From the NCBI GenBank assembly GCA_025458045.1, contig JALOTE010000005.1:1-59670 (forward strand): DNA of 59,670 nucleotides, read 5' to 3'. Below are positions 28,736 to 37,511 of this stretch, piece after piece (position 1 is the first letter of the stretch; every line of letters starts with the position of its first letter). The translations under genes were made by a program, and so were the position numbers. This stretch comes from Rhizobiaceae bacterium. Its GTDB lineage: Bacteria > Pseudomonadota > Alphaproteobacteria > Rhizobiales > Rhizobiaceae. The notes under the pieces are model-generated. The model had not been told where the DNA came from, searched no databases, and was given only the letters and a program-made list of their open reading frames with translations.

Positions 28736-29963
28736 TCTGCACGCCAGCTTCAAGCGCGATGCAGCCCCAGATGATACCGTAGATCAAATAAAGATGCCGC
28801 CATTTGTCGAGGTCGATGACGATCCCGACAAACAGGTGGCCCAGAAACACAATCCACGCGCAAAGCAGGTAAGGCTGCCACGGGCGGGGGCGCAGCATGA
28901 TCTTGAAGCCGGCCGCGAGCGTCCAGAGGAAGAACGTCCACCAGCCGAAGAAGCCCAGCCAGCCATAGTCCATCAGCCCCTTCAGCCACATGGCGTGGGT
29001 GTCTTCGCCATAGATCTTGCCGAACTCAACGGGGCCGATGCCAAACGGCTTTTCGAGGGCCAGCCAGAAGCCGATCGCATGGCGGGCAAATCGGCCGACG
29101 CGCGCGCCGTCATAATCCTGCACCACCTTGGCGCGCTGCTCGAACAGGTCTGCGATCTGCGGCACCTGCAACGCGACGATCAGCGCCACCACCACCAGCC
29201 CGACCGCGACGCCGGACAGGACAATGATGCGCATGCGGAATTTCGCGCTCTCGCTCTGGAGGAACAGCGCCATCACCAGCAACGCGGTGGTGATCACCAT
29301 CAGCCCCCAGGCTGCGCGGCTGAACGACAGGAACAAGGCGAGCAGGATGAACAGCAGCGGACCGGAAAACAGCAGCAGATCACGCAGCCTGCCGGTGACG
29401 ATTCGAAAGATGAGATAGAGCGACGGCAGCACAAGGAACGGGCCGAACACGTTCGGATCCTGGAACGCGCCCTTGGCGCGCGAATAGAGCGTGAAGATCT
29501 CGCCACCCGGAATGATGCCGAGATAGCCGCCGATGCCGAGCGCCCCCGTGCCAATCGCCGACAGCACATAGGCCCACATGATGGGTTTGAGCATCGCCGG
29601 GTTGCGCTCTATGGCGGCGGCATAGAACACCGTCGTCAGCGCGAGGAATGCTGTGACGGCATAATACATCGGCGCTTCGGAATAGTCGGTGATCTGCGTG
29701 AAGGTCAGCAGTCCGCCGATCAGGATGACGATGAAGAAGGCAAGCGGGACGACCGTGATGCGGGAAAGACGAAGCCCTGCCAGAAACGCAACGCCCACCA
29801 GCGCGACCATGTAAAGATCATACGGCGCCGGCTCGTTGATCACGAAGCCTGACAGGAACACCCCGAAGGCCACCGCAACGATGCCGATATATTTCAGCAG
29901 CGCGCGGTTGATCTCGGCGCTTGAGAGCGGGGCGGCAGGCGAGGGCGCGGCGAATGTGCTCAA
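28710..29963 (-). CDS. O-antigen ligase/polymerase (Wzy-like) membrane protein
   Basis: A 417-residue polytopic protein with about ten to twelve helices and a large periplasmic loop. The Wzy_C-type motif is visible: RAKGAFQDPNVFGPFLVLP, SFSRAAWGLM and a late EKPFGIGPVEFGKIYGEDTH with the conserved histidine. It would polymerise exopolysaccharide repeat units in the periplasm. The last residues (RVASSE and stop) come from the tandem repeat array, so the original C-terminus may have differed. Starts within a 4-base overlap with the sugar transferase gene. Confidence 0.88.
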   Translation of the reverse strand: MSTFAAPSPAAPLSSAEINRALLKYIGIVAVAFGVFLSGFVINEPAPYDLYMVALVGVAFLAGLRLSRITVVPLAFFIVILIGGLLTFTQITDYSEAPMYYAVTAFLALTTVFYAAAIERNPAMLKPIMWAYVLSAIGTGALGIGGYLGIIPGGEIFTLYSRAKGAFQDPNVFGPFLVLPSLYLIFRIVTGRLRDLLLFSGPLLFILLALFLSFSRAAWGLMVITTALLVMALFLQSESAKFRMRIIVLSGVAVGLVVVALIVALQVPQIADLFEQRAKVVQDYDGARVGRFARHAIGFWLALEKPFGIGPVEFGKIYGEDTHAMWLKGLMDYGWLGFFGWWTFFLWTLAAGFKIMLRPRPWQPYLLCAWIVFLGHLFVGIVIDLDKWRHLYLIYGIIWGCIALEAGVQRKRVASSE

Positions 29964-31525
29964 TAGGCGTTGTCCGTGTTGAGAAGCCGGATCGGCGTCA
30001 GCATCAGGATCTTCAGGTCAAACCACAGCGACCAGTTCTCGATATAGGCGAGGTCATATTCGGTGCGGCTCTTGATCTTCTCGTCGCTGTCGATTTCGCC
30101 GCGCCAGCCATTGATCTGCGCCCAGCCGGTGACGCCGGGTTTCACGCGGTGCCGGGCGAAATAGCCTTCGACGACTTCATGGAACAGCAGATCCTGCGCG
30201 CGGCCGGCAACCGCATGCGGACGCGGCCCGACGAGCGAGAGATCGCCCTTCAGCACGTTGAAGAATTGCGGCAACTCATCAATCGACGTCTTGCGAATGA
30301 AGCGGCCAACCTTGGTGACCCGCGGATCGCCCTTGGTGACGGCCTTCACCGCAGTCGGGTCGCACATCTCGGTGTACATCGAGCGGAATTTCAGGACGCT
30401 GATTTCCTCATTGTTGAAGCCGTGGCGCTTCTGGCGGAAGAACACCGGGCCTTTGGAATCAAGCTTGATGGCAATCGCGGTTGCAATCATCACAGGCGAA
30501 AGGAGCGCGATGCCGACAAGCGAGAACAGGATGTCGAACACGCGCTTGGCAACCGAGTCCCAGTCGTTGATGGGCTTGTCGAAAATGTCGAGCATCGGAA
30601 CCGAGCCGATGTAGGAATAGGAGCGCGGGCGGAACCGGAGCTGGCTCATATGGGCTGAAAGCCGGATGTCGAGCGGCAGCACCCAGAGCTTCTTGAGCAC
30701 TTGCATCACGCGGGCCTCCGCCACCATCGGCAGCGACACGATGATCATGTCCACACGCGCGATGCGGGCAAAGCCGATCAGTTCCGAAGTCGTGCCAAGC
30801 TTCGGATAGCCGGCCACAACCTTGGGCGAGCGCGCACCGTCGCGGTCATCAAACAGGCCAAGGATGCGGATGTCGTTGTAGGGCTGCTGTTCGATCGCGC
30901 GGATCAGGTCTTCCGCCGATTGGCCGCCTCCGACGATGACGGCGCGCCGCTCCATCGTTCCGTTGCGCCCCCAGCGGCGGATCACCACTGTCAACGCCAC
31001 TCGGGCCAGCACGACGCTGGCAATGGCTGTCGCAAACCACAAGGCGAACCAAAGGCGCGAAAAATCCTCGGAGATTTTCAGGAAGAACCCGATGATGGCG
31101 AGCGCCGCGAATGCGCCGCCAAGAATGGTGAACACCTTGCCGACGGAGGCGAGCGGCGCCCGCAGAACCTTCATCGCATAGGCGCCGTTGAATTCGAGCA
31201 GCATCATGCCGATGACGCCGCCGACGAACGAGATCGGGTAGTAGAAACTGGCCATCGGCCCGTGGCCGACATAGGCAAGATAGGCGGCGATGCCGGACAG
31301 CGTGATCAGCAGGGCATCAATGCCTCGCAGCACGCCGGTCAGCATCGCCGGACTGATCGTCTCGTGGCTGAACTGCTCGGCGACATCCTGCGCCAGCGGG
31401 TTCAATGTCAGCGGGGCAAGCGGCGGCGCATCGACCTTGGCCTTCACCGGTGCATTGGCCGACTGCCCGGCGGCTTTCGCAGTGAGCGTCTCGTCAACAC
31501 TTGGCATATCGGTCATGGCAGGCAC
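29960..31525 (-). CDS. Undecaprenyl-phosphate sugar phosphotransferase (WcaJ/ExoY-like)
   Basis: Transfers a sugar phosphate to undecaprenyl phosphate, the first committed step of exopolysaccharide repeat-unit assembly. 521 residues: about 75 N-terminal polar residues, four membrane helices, a Rossmann-like CoA-binding domain (VGGGQSAEDLIRAIEQQPYN), then the C-terminal catalytic bacterial sugar transferase domain with KRVFDILFSLVG, FRQKRHGFNN, KTSIDELPQFFNVLKGDLS and LVGPRPHAV. The initiating sugar is probably glucose or galactose, not provable here. ATG 31516 is an alternative start. Confidence 0.93.
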   Translation of the reverse strand: MPAMTDMPSVDETLTAKAAGQSANAPVKAKVDAPPLAPLTLNPLAQDVAEQFSHETISPAMLTGVLRGIDALLITLSGIAAYLAYVGHGPMASFYYPISFVGGVIGMMLLEFNGAYAMKVLRAPLASVGKVFTILGGAFAALAIIGFFLKISEDFSRLWFALWFATAIASVVLARVALTVVIRRWGRNGTMERRAVIVGGGQSAEDLIRAIEQQPYNDIRILGLFDDRDGARSPKVVAGYPKLGTTSELIGFARIARVDMIIVSLPMVAEARVMQVLKKLWVLPLDIRLSAHMSQLRFRPRSYSYIGSVPMLDIFDKPINDWDSVAKRVFDILFSLVGIALLSPVMIATAIAIKLDSKGPVFFRQKRHGFNNEEISVLKFRSMYTEMCDPTAVKAVTKGDPRVTKVGRFIRKTSIDELPQFFNVLKGDLSLVGPRPHAVAGRAQDLLFHEVVEGYFARHRVKPGVTGWAQINGWRGEIDSDEKIKSRTEYDLAYIENWSLWFDLKILMLTPIRLLNTDNAY

Positions 31526-31578
31526 CCGGCTCTTTCACCGGTCATTCTGGCAGTGAGGCGTCAAGATTCGGTGCATGA

Positions 31579-32763
31579 TCAGGGCGCTTTCACGCCGTTG
31601 CGGTGGCGCAAGGCTGAAAAATAGGCCCGCTCTATTCCCGCCGCCATCACATCTGCGCCAAAGCGCGCTTTCAACGTCCCGGCAGATGGCATGGCGGCCA
31701 TCCATGCCGCCTCATCGTCGAGTGCGGCTGTCATGTTGGCGGCAATCGATGCCACCTCCGGCTGCATCAGGCCGCGCGTGTCAGCGCCAAAGATCTCGGG
31801 CACGCCGCCGACGGCGGTCGCCATCATGGGCTTGCCTGCCGCAAGCGTCTCCAGCACGATGTAGGGCATGGCTTCGGCACGGGACGGGACAACGACAAGC
31901 CGCGCCAGCGCGAACGCCTGCCGGGCGGGCATCGGATCGTGAAAGGTGACGCGAGCGCCGAATCCAAGCCGTGCGGCCTGCGCCTTGTAGTGGGGCAAAT
32001 CATCGCCCGCGCCAACCATCACGGCGTTCAGCGGGCGGCCGACGGCCTTCTCGGTTTGCGCCAGCGCATCCAGAAACAGGTCAGGACCTTTCAGGTCCCG
32101 CATCATTCCGATGTAAAGGAAGTCCGCCGCGCCCGGCACGGCGAAAACCGGATCGAATTCCGAAGGTTGCAAGCCGTTGTAGATGATCTCATGCGGTGCG
32201 CGGATGGCCCCGATCTTCGCCTGATAGGTACGGCGCTCATAGTCGGCGACAAACATCAGCCGGTCAGTCGCGCGCTCCAGAATGCGCTCGGCATTGAAAA
32301 ACAGCCGTCCGGCCAATGTGTCGGTGTCATAGTGGAGCGACCCGCCATGCGGCGAGTAGAGCCGCGCTGTCTTGCCATGCGCGCCGCGCATGAACGTGCC
32401 GAAGGCGCGCGCATAGACACCGCCCTTCGCGCCATGGCCGTGCAACACATCGGGCTGGAGCGCCTTCAGCGCATTGAATGTGCGCCATGCGGCCCGAACA
32501 TCACCTGGGCCGACATGGCGCTGCATTTCCACCCGGGCGAGGCCCAGAGCCAGTTTGGGCCTGATCGCCTCGAACATGCGCTCCTCATAGGCGCCGCCCG
32601 TCGAGGAATCGCAGACTATGCCAACCGCGTGTCCGGCATCGACCTGCGCGTCCAGCAGGTCACGCACATGGCGGAAAATGCCGCCGACCGGTGAACGGAA
32701 GCAGTGAACGATTCGTAAAGGCCGTCCTTTTTCGGCAGCCGGATCAGCGGGTGAACCAACCAT
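31579..32763 (-). CDS. Glycosyltransferase family 4
   Basis: GT-B fold transferase of 394 residues that adds a sugar to the lipid-linked repeat unit on the cytoplasmic face. The N-terminal acceptor domain has SPVGGIFRHVRDLLDAQ and PHGG; the C-terminal donor domain has FLYIGMMRDLKGPDLFLDAL and the EX7E motif in SRAEAMPYIVLETLAAG. A GGAAGGGG lies six bases before the ATG, and the OPX gene stops 15 bases upstream, so both are in one operon. Donor and acceptor sugars unknown. Confidence 0.92.
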   Translation of the reverse strand: MVGSPADPAAEKGRPLRIVHCFRSPVGGIFRHVRDLLDAQVDAGHAVGIVCDSSTGGAYEERMFEAIRPKLALGLARVEMQRHVGPGDVRAAWRTFNALKALQPDVLHGHGAKGGVYARAFGTFMRGAHGKTARLYSPHGGSLHYDTDTLAGRLFFNAERILERATDRLMFVADYERRTYQAKIGAIRAPHEIIYNGLQPSEFDPVFAVPGAADFLYIGMMRDLKGPDLFLDALAQTEKAVGRPLNAVMVGAGDDLPHYKAQAARLGFGARVTFHDPMPARQAFALARLVVVPSRAEAMPYIVLETLAAGKPMMATAVGGVPEIFGADTRGLMQPEVASIAANMTAALDDEAAWMAAMPSAGTLKARFGADVMAAGIERAYFSALRHRNGVKAP

Positions 32764-32778
32764 GGCGCGCCCCTTCCA

Positions 32779-33342
32779 TCAGAAGAAGCGCTCGCGCACA
32801 TAGATCGTGTCGCCGGGCAGGATCGGGTCGGAGATGAGCACACGCCCCGTCATCATGCGCCCGTTGATCTGGCGGGTGATGTCGGCCGAACCCTGTTCCG
32901 CGCGTGCATTGAAGCCGCCTGCCACCGCAATCGCTTTCTGCACGGTCAGGCCCGGCACATAGGCATATTGCCCGGCCGAGCCCACCTCGCCCATCACGAA
33001 AATCGGGCGGTAGGTGTCAACCTCGACGCTGACATCGGGGTTGCGCACGAAGCCGTTCTGCAAGCCTGTCGCGATGCGGCCTTCGAGCTGCTGGACTGTC
33101 AATCCGCGCGCGGCAACCGGGCCGACAAGCGGAAAGGCGATATGGCCGGACTGATCGACGACATAGGTGTTGGTCAGCCCTTCCTGGTCAAACACCGTCA
33201 CGCGCACCTTGTCGCCTTCGCCCAACATGTAGGGCTGGTTCAACGCCTCATGGAAAGCAGCAGGCGCAGGCCGGTAGCCTGAGCAGGCCGTCACGGAAAC
33301 CGCAAGAATGCCAATCAGGGCCAAACGAACAAGCGAACGCAT
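32779..33342 (-). CDS. Polysaccharide export lipoprotein, short OPX (Wza/ExoF-like)
   Basis: A 187-residue outer-membrane-associated lipoprotein. Lipobox at AVSVTAC (Cys about 19). The Poly_export domain (LNQPYMLGEGDKVRVTVFDQ, then GHIAFPLVGPVAARGLTV) is followed by one SLBB segment (GEVGSAGQYAYVPGLTVQKA). The protein ends at ILPGDTIYVRERFF, so it lacks the C-terminal membrane-spanning helix of Wza (about 380 residues); it is the short OPX class. It heads the minus-strand operon. ATG 33342 is taken; an upstream start at 33375 is less likely. Confidence 0.9.
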   Translation of the reverse strand: MRSLVRLALIGILAVSVTACSGYRPAPAAFHEALNQPYMLGEGDKVRVTVFDQEGLTNTYVVDQSGHIAFPLVGPVAARGLTVQQLEGRIATGLQNGFVRNPDVSVEVDTYRPIFVMGEVGSAGQYAYVPGLTVQKAIAVAGGFNARAEQGSADITRQINGRMMTGRVLISDPILPGDTIYVRERFF

Positions 33343-33411
33343 ATCTTTCCCACCGTCACGCCGACCGGCGCGCAACGCAGCCGGACTTGCTTCGTTATCG
33401 CCTTGTTAGGG

Positions 33412-33425
33412 TTAACCGCCGGTAA
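33412..33425. promoter_or_regulatory. Candidate operator site 1 in the exopolysaccharide control region
   Basis: TTAACCGCCGGTAA, an imperfect palindrome that shares the TTAACCG half-site with the better match at 33495-33510. It overlaps the palindrome GGTTAACC (33410-33417). Located in the 241-base region between the divergent OPX and Wzc-like genes. Confidence 0.3.
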
Positions 33426-33494
33426 AGGCGTCCGCCGCATCGACCTTCGTCACGTGCCGTCGTTCAATTTTTGCTGACGATCTCCACAATGAGC

Positions 33495-33510
33495 TTAACC
33501 GTGCGGTTAC
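33495..33510. promoter_or_regulatory. Candidate operator site 2 in the exopolysaccharide control region
   Basis: TTAACCGTGCGGTTAC: perfect 6-bp arms TAACCG and CGGTTA around a TG centre, 74 bases before the Wzc-like start. Together with site 1 it could bind a dimeric regulator controlling both directions. Inference from symmetry. Confidence 0.4.
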
Positions 33511-33583
33511 CATCCTTGTTTACCGTTCATCGTGACATGGGGTGCCCCGTGGACGTTTGCGTGTGTGATTTCGGAGTAGTGGC

Positions 33584-35794
33584 ATGACAAAGAGCCAGGA
33601 CCAGTTCACCCCGACGCGCGATGAGCGCGATGTGGACATTGATCTGGCCGCGCTTGCCGCCGCCGTTTGGCGGCGCAAGGCGTTGATTGGCGCGCTGGCG
33701 CTTGGCCTCTCGGTTGCGGCCTTTGCAGGCTCGTCGCTGATCAGCCCGAAATATCAAAGCGAGACGCGGTTGCTGGTCGAATCGGGCGAAAGCGTCTTCA
33801 CGCAGCCCGCGTCCGGCGGGCAGGGCAATGGCGAGGCGATGCGGGTGCTGGTCGATCGCGAGGCGGTGCTGAGCCAGGTCGAGATCATCAAGTCGACGGA
33901 TCTGCTGCGCAAGATCGCCACCGATTTCGACCTTGCCTCGCGCAAGGAATTCGATGAGGCGGCCAACCTCAACATCATCTCGAAAACACTGATCACCTTT
34001 GGCTTGCAGCGCAACCCGCTCGACCTTCCGGCCGATGTGCGCGTGCTGAAATCCATGCGCGAGAAGCTGGAAGTATTCGCGATCGAAAATTCGCGCGTCA
34101 TCGCCATCCGCTTCAAATCGAAGGATCCGGCGCTGGCGGAGAAAATCCCCAACGCCATCGCCGATGCTTATCTCGGCCTCCAGCGCGATGCGAAACTGGC
34201 GACCAACGCGGATGCGGCCGAGTTCCTTCAGCCGGAGATCAACGCATTGCGGGACCGCGTGCGGGCGGCGGAGGCGAAAGTCGCCGAGTTCAAATCGGCA
34301 AATGACCTGCTCGACGGCCAGAACCAGTCGACGCTTGCAACGCAGCAACTGGCTGAACTGTCATCCGAATTGTCACGCGTGAAGGCCAACCGCGGATCGG
34401 CCGAAGCGACGGCGGCGGCCATGCGCGCGGCCTTGTCGAGCGGCGCGTCGCTGGACGCGCTGCCCTCCGTGCAATCCTCCGGCCTGATCGACCGCCTGCG
34501 CGAACGCCGCGCCGAATTGGGCGCGCAGATCGCGCAGCTTGGTACCACTCTGCTCGATGGCCATCCGCGCATCCAGGCGCTGCGTTCGCAGTTGGCCGAT
34601 CTTGAAGGTCAAATCCGGTCCGAGGCGCAAAAGGTCATCGCAGGGCTCGACACGCTGGCCGACACGGCGCGCAAACGCGAGGAGCAGCTTGTCATCGACC
34701 TGAACCGGCTGAAGGCGGAATCCGCCCGCACCGGCGAGGAAAGTGTCGAATTGCGCGCGCTGGAGCGCGAAGCGGCCGCCGAGCGGCAATTGCTGGAAAG
34801 CTATCTGTCGCGCTACCGCGAGGCGTCGGCGCGCACCGACAATGCCTATGTTCCGGCCGATGCGCGCATTTTCTCCAAGGCCGTCACCCCGACCGAACCC
34901 TATTTCCCCAAAAAGCTGCCGATCACGATTGCGGCTTTCTTTGCCGGGCTGATGGCAGGCGTGCTCTGGGTGCTGCTGGCCGAGTTGTTCTCCGGTCGCG
35001 CCATGCGCCGCAGCGCGGTGACCGCCATGGTGCCCATGACCGAACCGGTGATGACAGCGACGGCTGCGCCTTCGTCGGCCATGACGGTCGCGCCGGAGCC
35101 AACAACGACACAACCCGTCGCTGATCCCGAGCCGATCATTGCGCCGGAGCCGACGACCTTGCTGCGCGCGCGCCAGCGCATTGCTGCGCCGCCTGCCGCG
35201 CCCGCCTTTGTCGTGCCGGTGTCGCAGCGCGTCGAAACCGTCGCCAGTGAGTTGATCGCGGCCGGCTGGCAGCGCGCCGTGTTCCTCTCGCCTGAAGGTG
35301 ACAAGGGTGTGGCCGGGTCGGTTCTGGTCACGCGCAACATCGCCGATCAAGGTGTGCGCGTCATCCTTGTCGATCTGACGACGACCGCCTTGCCCAGCCG
35401 CGCCATGCTGGAAAGCGATGCGGCATCCGGCATCACCAACATGCTCGCTTCCGATGCCGCCTTTGCCGACATCCTGCATGCCGACCTCTATTCCGAGGCG
35501 CAGATCGCGCCGCGCGGCAATGCGTCGGTGGCCAAGGCGATGCGCAACGCCGAACGGTTGCCGCAGGTGCTTGCCGCATTGAATGCGGCCTGCGACATCC
35601 TCGTCATCGAGTGTGGCGCGGCCGAAGCTGCCATGCTGGACCTTGTCGCAGACCCGGATTTCGCCTGCGCCACAGTGGTCAGCGCGACGCAAACGGCGCT
35701 GCCGCTCGCCGCTGCGATGGTCGCCACGCTGGGCGGACCGGACACTTGCCTGCAAGTGACGACGCCCGTTGCTCCGGCAAAGGCCGCCGCCTGA
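33584..35794 (+). CDS. Wzc/GumC-like polysaccharide co-polymerase with degenerate ATPase domain
   Basis: A 736-residue chain-length/export protein. An N-terminal Wzz domain with TM1 (about 32-52), a long periplasmic coiled coil (about 205-415), the GNVR-like block ALEREAAAERQLLESYLSRY and TM2 (about 447-467, just after EPYFPKKLPI) are clear. The cytoplasmic part (about 545-730) looks like a BY-kinase fold, but Walker A is SPEGDKGVAGSV instead of GEGKS/T, Walker A' lacks DxD (VILVDLTTTALP), Walker B reads ILVIECGAAEA, and there is no tyrosine-rich tail. It may be a pseudo-kinase. Confidence 0.88.
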   Translation: MTKSQDQFTPTRDERDVDIDLAALAAAVWRRKALIGALALGLSVAAFAGSSLISPKYQSETRLLVESGESVFTQPASGGQGNGEAMRVLVDREAVLSQVEIIKSTDLLRKIATDFDLASRKEFDEAANLNIISKTLITFGLQRNPLDLPADVRVLKSMREKLEVFAIENSRVIAIRFKSKDPALAEKIPNAIADAYLGLQRDAKLATNADAAEFLQPEINALRDRVRAAEAKVAEFKSANDLLDGQNQSTLATQQLAELSSELSRVKANRGSAEATAAAMRAALSSGASLDALPSVQSSGLIDRLRERRAELGAQIAQLGTTLLDGHPRIQALRSQLADLEGQIRSEAQKVIAGLDTLADTARKREEQLVIDLNRLKAESARTGEESVELRALEREAAAERQLLESYLSRYREASARTDNAYVPADARIFSKAVTPTEPYFPKKLPITIAAFFAGLMAGVLWVLLAELFSGRAMRRSAVTAMVPMTEPVMTATAAPSSAMTVAPEPTTTQPVADPEPIIAPEPTTLLRARQRIAAPPAAPAFVVPVSQRVETVASELIAAGWQRAVFLSPEGDKGVAGSVLVTRNIADQGVRVILVDLTTTALPSRAMLESDAASGITNMLASDAAFADILHADLYSEAQIAPRGNASVAKAMRNAERLPQVLAALNAACDILVIECGAAEAAMLDLVADPDFACATVVSATQTALPLAAAMVATLGGPDTCLQVTTPVAPAKAAA

Positions 35795-35796
35795 GT

Positions 35797-37038
35797 TCAG
35801 CTTTCGCCGTCATCCGGCTTGGCGGCAGTCGCATCACGCGAGTCATCGCGGCCGGCCAGTAGCTTGCGCGCTTGTTTCACCACGGCCCATACCGGCGCAC
35901 TCGCCTTGATGCGGCGCTTGGCATCCTGCACCAGATGGGCCTGAATGCTGAACAGGCGCCCGCGCAAGGTCAGTCCGAACACGCAATCGCGCTGCCAGGT
36001 CTCGATGTCGCACCAGGCGCGTTTGTAGCCCTCGTCACCGACGCCAAGGTCATAGGTTTCGACGCCATCGGCGCATGCCGCCTCGATCAGCGAGTGGTTG
36101 AGATAGTCGCCGGGGCTTGCCTGCGCCAACTCGTCATCGGCAAAGGCCATGAAATGCACCGACAAAGTGTCGCCGCAGCGCGACGAACCGAGCACCGCGC
36201 GGGGAGCGCCCGCGACATCGATGCGGCTGGCGAAGAAGTGGTGGCGTGATTGCGGCGATGAACCGGCAAACAGTGCCTTGAAAAAGGCTTGTTCGGCCGG
36301 GTTGCCGAAGGCGTCAGTGAGGCCCTTGCGCGCGAATTGATGCGCCTTCATGGCGAAGAAGGAGCCAAGCGTGTCCGCCGACCGCTCGGGCGGCACCTGC
36401 GTTTCAACGGCGAGGACGCCCGCCGCTTCGAATTTGCGTTGCGACGATCGGAACCGCTTGCGCTTGCGTTTGGCGGAATGACGCTCAAGCACGGCACCGA
36501 ACCCGCCCTCAAGCGACAGGCTGAGCGCCACATTCGGGCTGACCCAGGAGCCTCGCGCGAGAAGCGGGTTGGGGATGCCGCCTTGCGTTTCAAGCTGACG
36601 CTCAAGCACCAGCGCATCGATCTTGTCCCCCGAAAGAGCGCCCAGCCTTTGGAGCCCGTCAAGCAGGGACGCGGTTTCCGCCTCCGAAAGCGGCACGGCC
36701 ATCGCCGGAAGGTTGCCATTGGCGTGGCGGCCGCCGACGAAGCGCCCGATCCGCAGCCCGGACCGGGTGACCAGTTCGACGGGCAGGCAAAGGATGGGGT
36801 CGCCATGGCGAAGGACGGTTAGAAACAGCACGTCCGGGTTCACATGCGCCATCCACAGGCGCACCCAATCCGGGTCGGCGCTCGGGCTGCACGCTCCCGT
36901 TTCGGCGCAGGCGGCTAAGGCTGCAAGACCGGCATTGCCTCTGAGAACGACCGGTCCGCCGGATGCCGCGATGCCGCGATCCGCGTCTTGTGCCAGACGC
37001 GCGTCTTGCGCGATTGGAAATCTCATTGCCATCTGCAT
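35797..37038 (-). CDS. GNAT-family acetyltransferase (CelD/BcsL, Acetyltransf_6)
   Basis: A 413-residue protein with the Acetyltransf_6 domain found in proteins linked to exopolysaccharide or cellulose synthesis. The second half contains the domain: RHSAKRKRKRFRSSQRKFEA, then FFASRIDVAGAPRAVLG and the acceptor region SPGDYLNHSLIEAACADGVE, followed by YDLGVGDEGYKRAW. It probably acetylates or otherwise modifies the polysaccharide precursor. The stop is two bases from that of the convergent Wzc-like gene. Start uncertain among ATGs 37038, 37032 and 37026. Confidence 0.85.
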   Translation of the reverse strand: MQMAMRFPIAQDARLAQDADRGIAASGGPVVLRGNAGLAALAACAETGACSPSADPDWVRLWMAHVNPDVLFLTVLRHGDPILCLPVELVTRSGLRIGRFVGGRHANGNLPAMAVPLSEAETASLLDGLQRLGALSGDKIDALVLERQLETQGGIPNPLLARGSWVSPNVALSLSLEGGFGAVLERHSAKRKRKRFRSSQRKFEAAGVLAVETQVPPERSADTLGSFFAMKAHQFARKGLTDAFGNPAEQAFFKALFAGSSPQSRHHFFASRIDVAGAPRAVLGSSRCGDTLSVHFMAFADDELAQASPGDYLNHSLIEAACADGVETYDLGVGDEGYKRAWCDIETWQRDCVFGLTLRGRLFSIQAHLVQDAKRRIKASAPVWAVVKQARKLLAGRDDSRDATAAKPDDGES

Positions 37039-37135
37039 GCCAGCCGCCCGGACGTCCCGTCCGACCGGCCTACATCAGAAGCGTGAAGTTTCAGTCAGGC
37101 GCTGTGGTTAATGCTGCGGCTTCGGGCCATCATCA

Positions 37136-37348
37136 CTACTGCCCGGGCAATGGCCCCGCCATCCATTTGATGATCGCCATGGCGGGCAACACCCAGAGCA
37201 GGCCGGTGATCCCGAAATATGCGAGATGCACCGCCCAATGGGACTCCGCCAATTGCGCGGTGGCAAAAGCGACAGCGATCACCGAGTAGATGACAACAAG
37301 CGCCACCAGCATCAGCATGCCAATGAATTTCTTGAGGCGGATAGGCAT
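37136..37348 (-). CDS. DUF2842 small membrane protein
   Basis: A 70-residue protein with two membrane helices (IGMLMLVALVVIYSVIAVAF and YFGITGLLWVLPAMAIIKWM). This is the DUF2842 form known in alphaproteobacteria. ATG 37348 has GGAG seven bases upstream; a longer open frame upstream is antisense to ctaA and rejected. Function unknown. It is divergent from the haem A synthase gene, 163 bases away. Confidence 0.85.
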   Translation of the reverse strand: MPIRLKKFIGMLMLVALVVIYSVIAVAFATAQLAESHWAVHLAYFGITGLLWVLPAMAIIKWMAGPLPGQ

Positions 37349-37511
37349 CTTCGGTCTCCGTTCAAGACACCCAAATAGGGCAAAGCTTGGATGCAGCCAA
37401 CTGCCGCCGTCCCGCCTGCCCGCGCGACGGCTTGCCGCGCCGGCCTTTCGGCGAGTGCGCTTGAAACGGTAACGGATTTGGCGTGAAAGCGGTTTGCAGG
37501 AGATGATTGCC

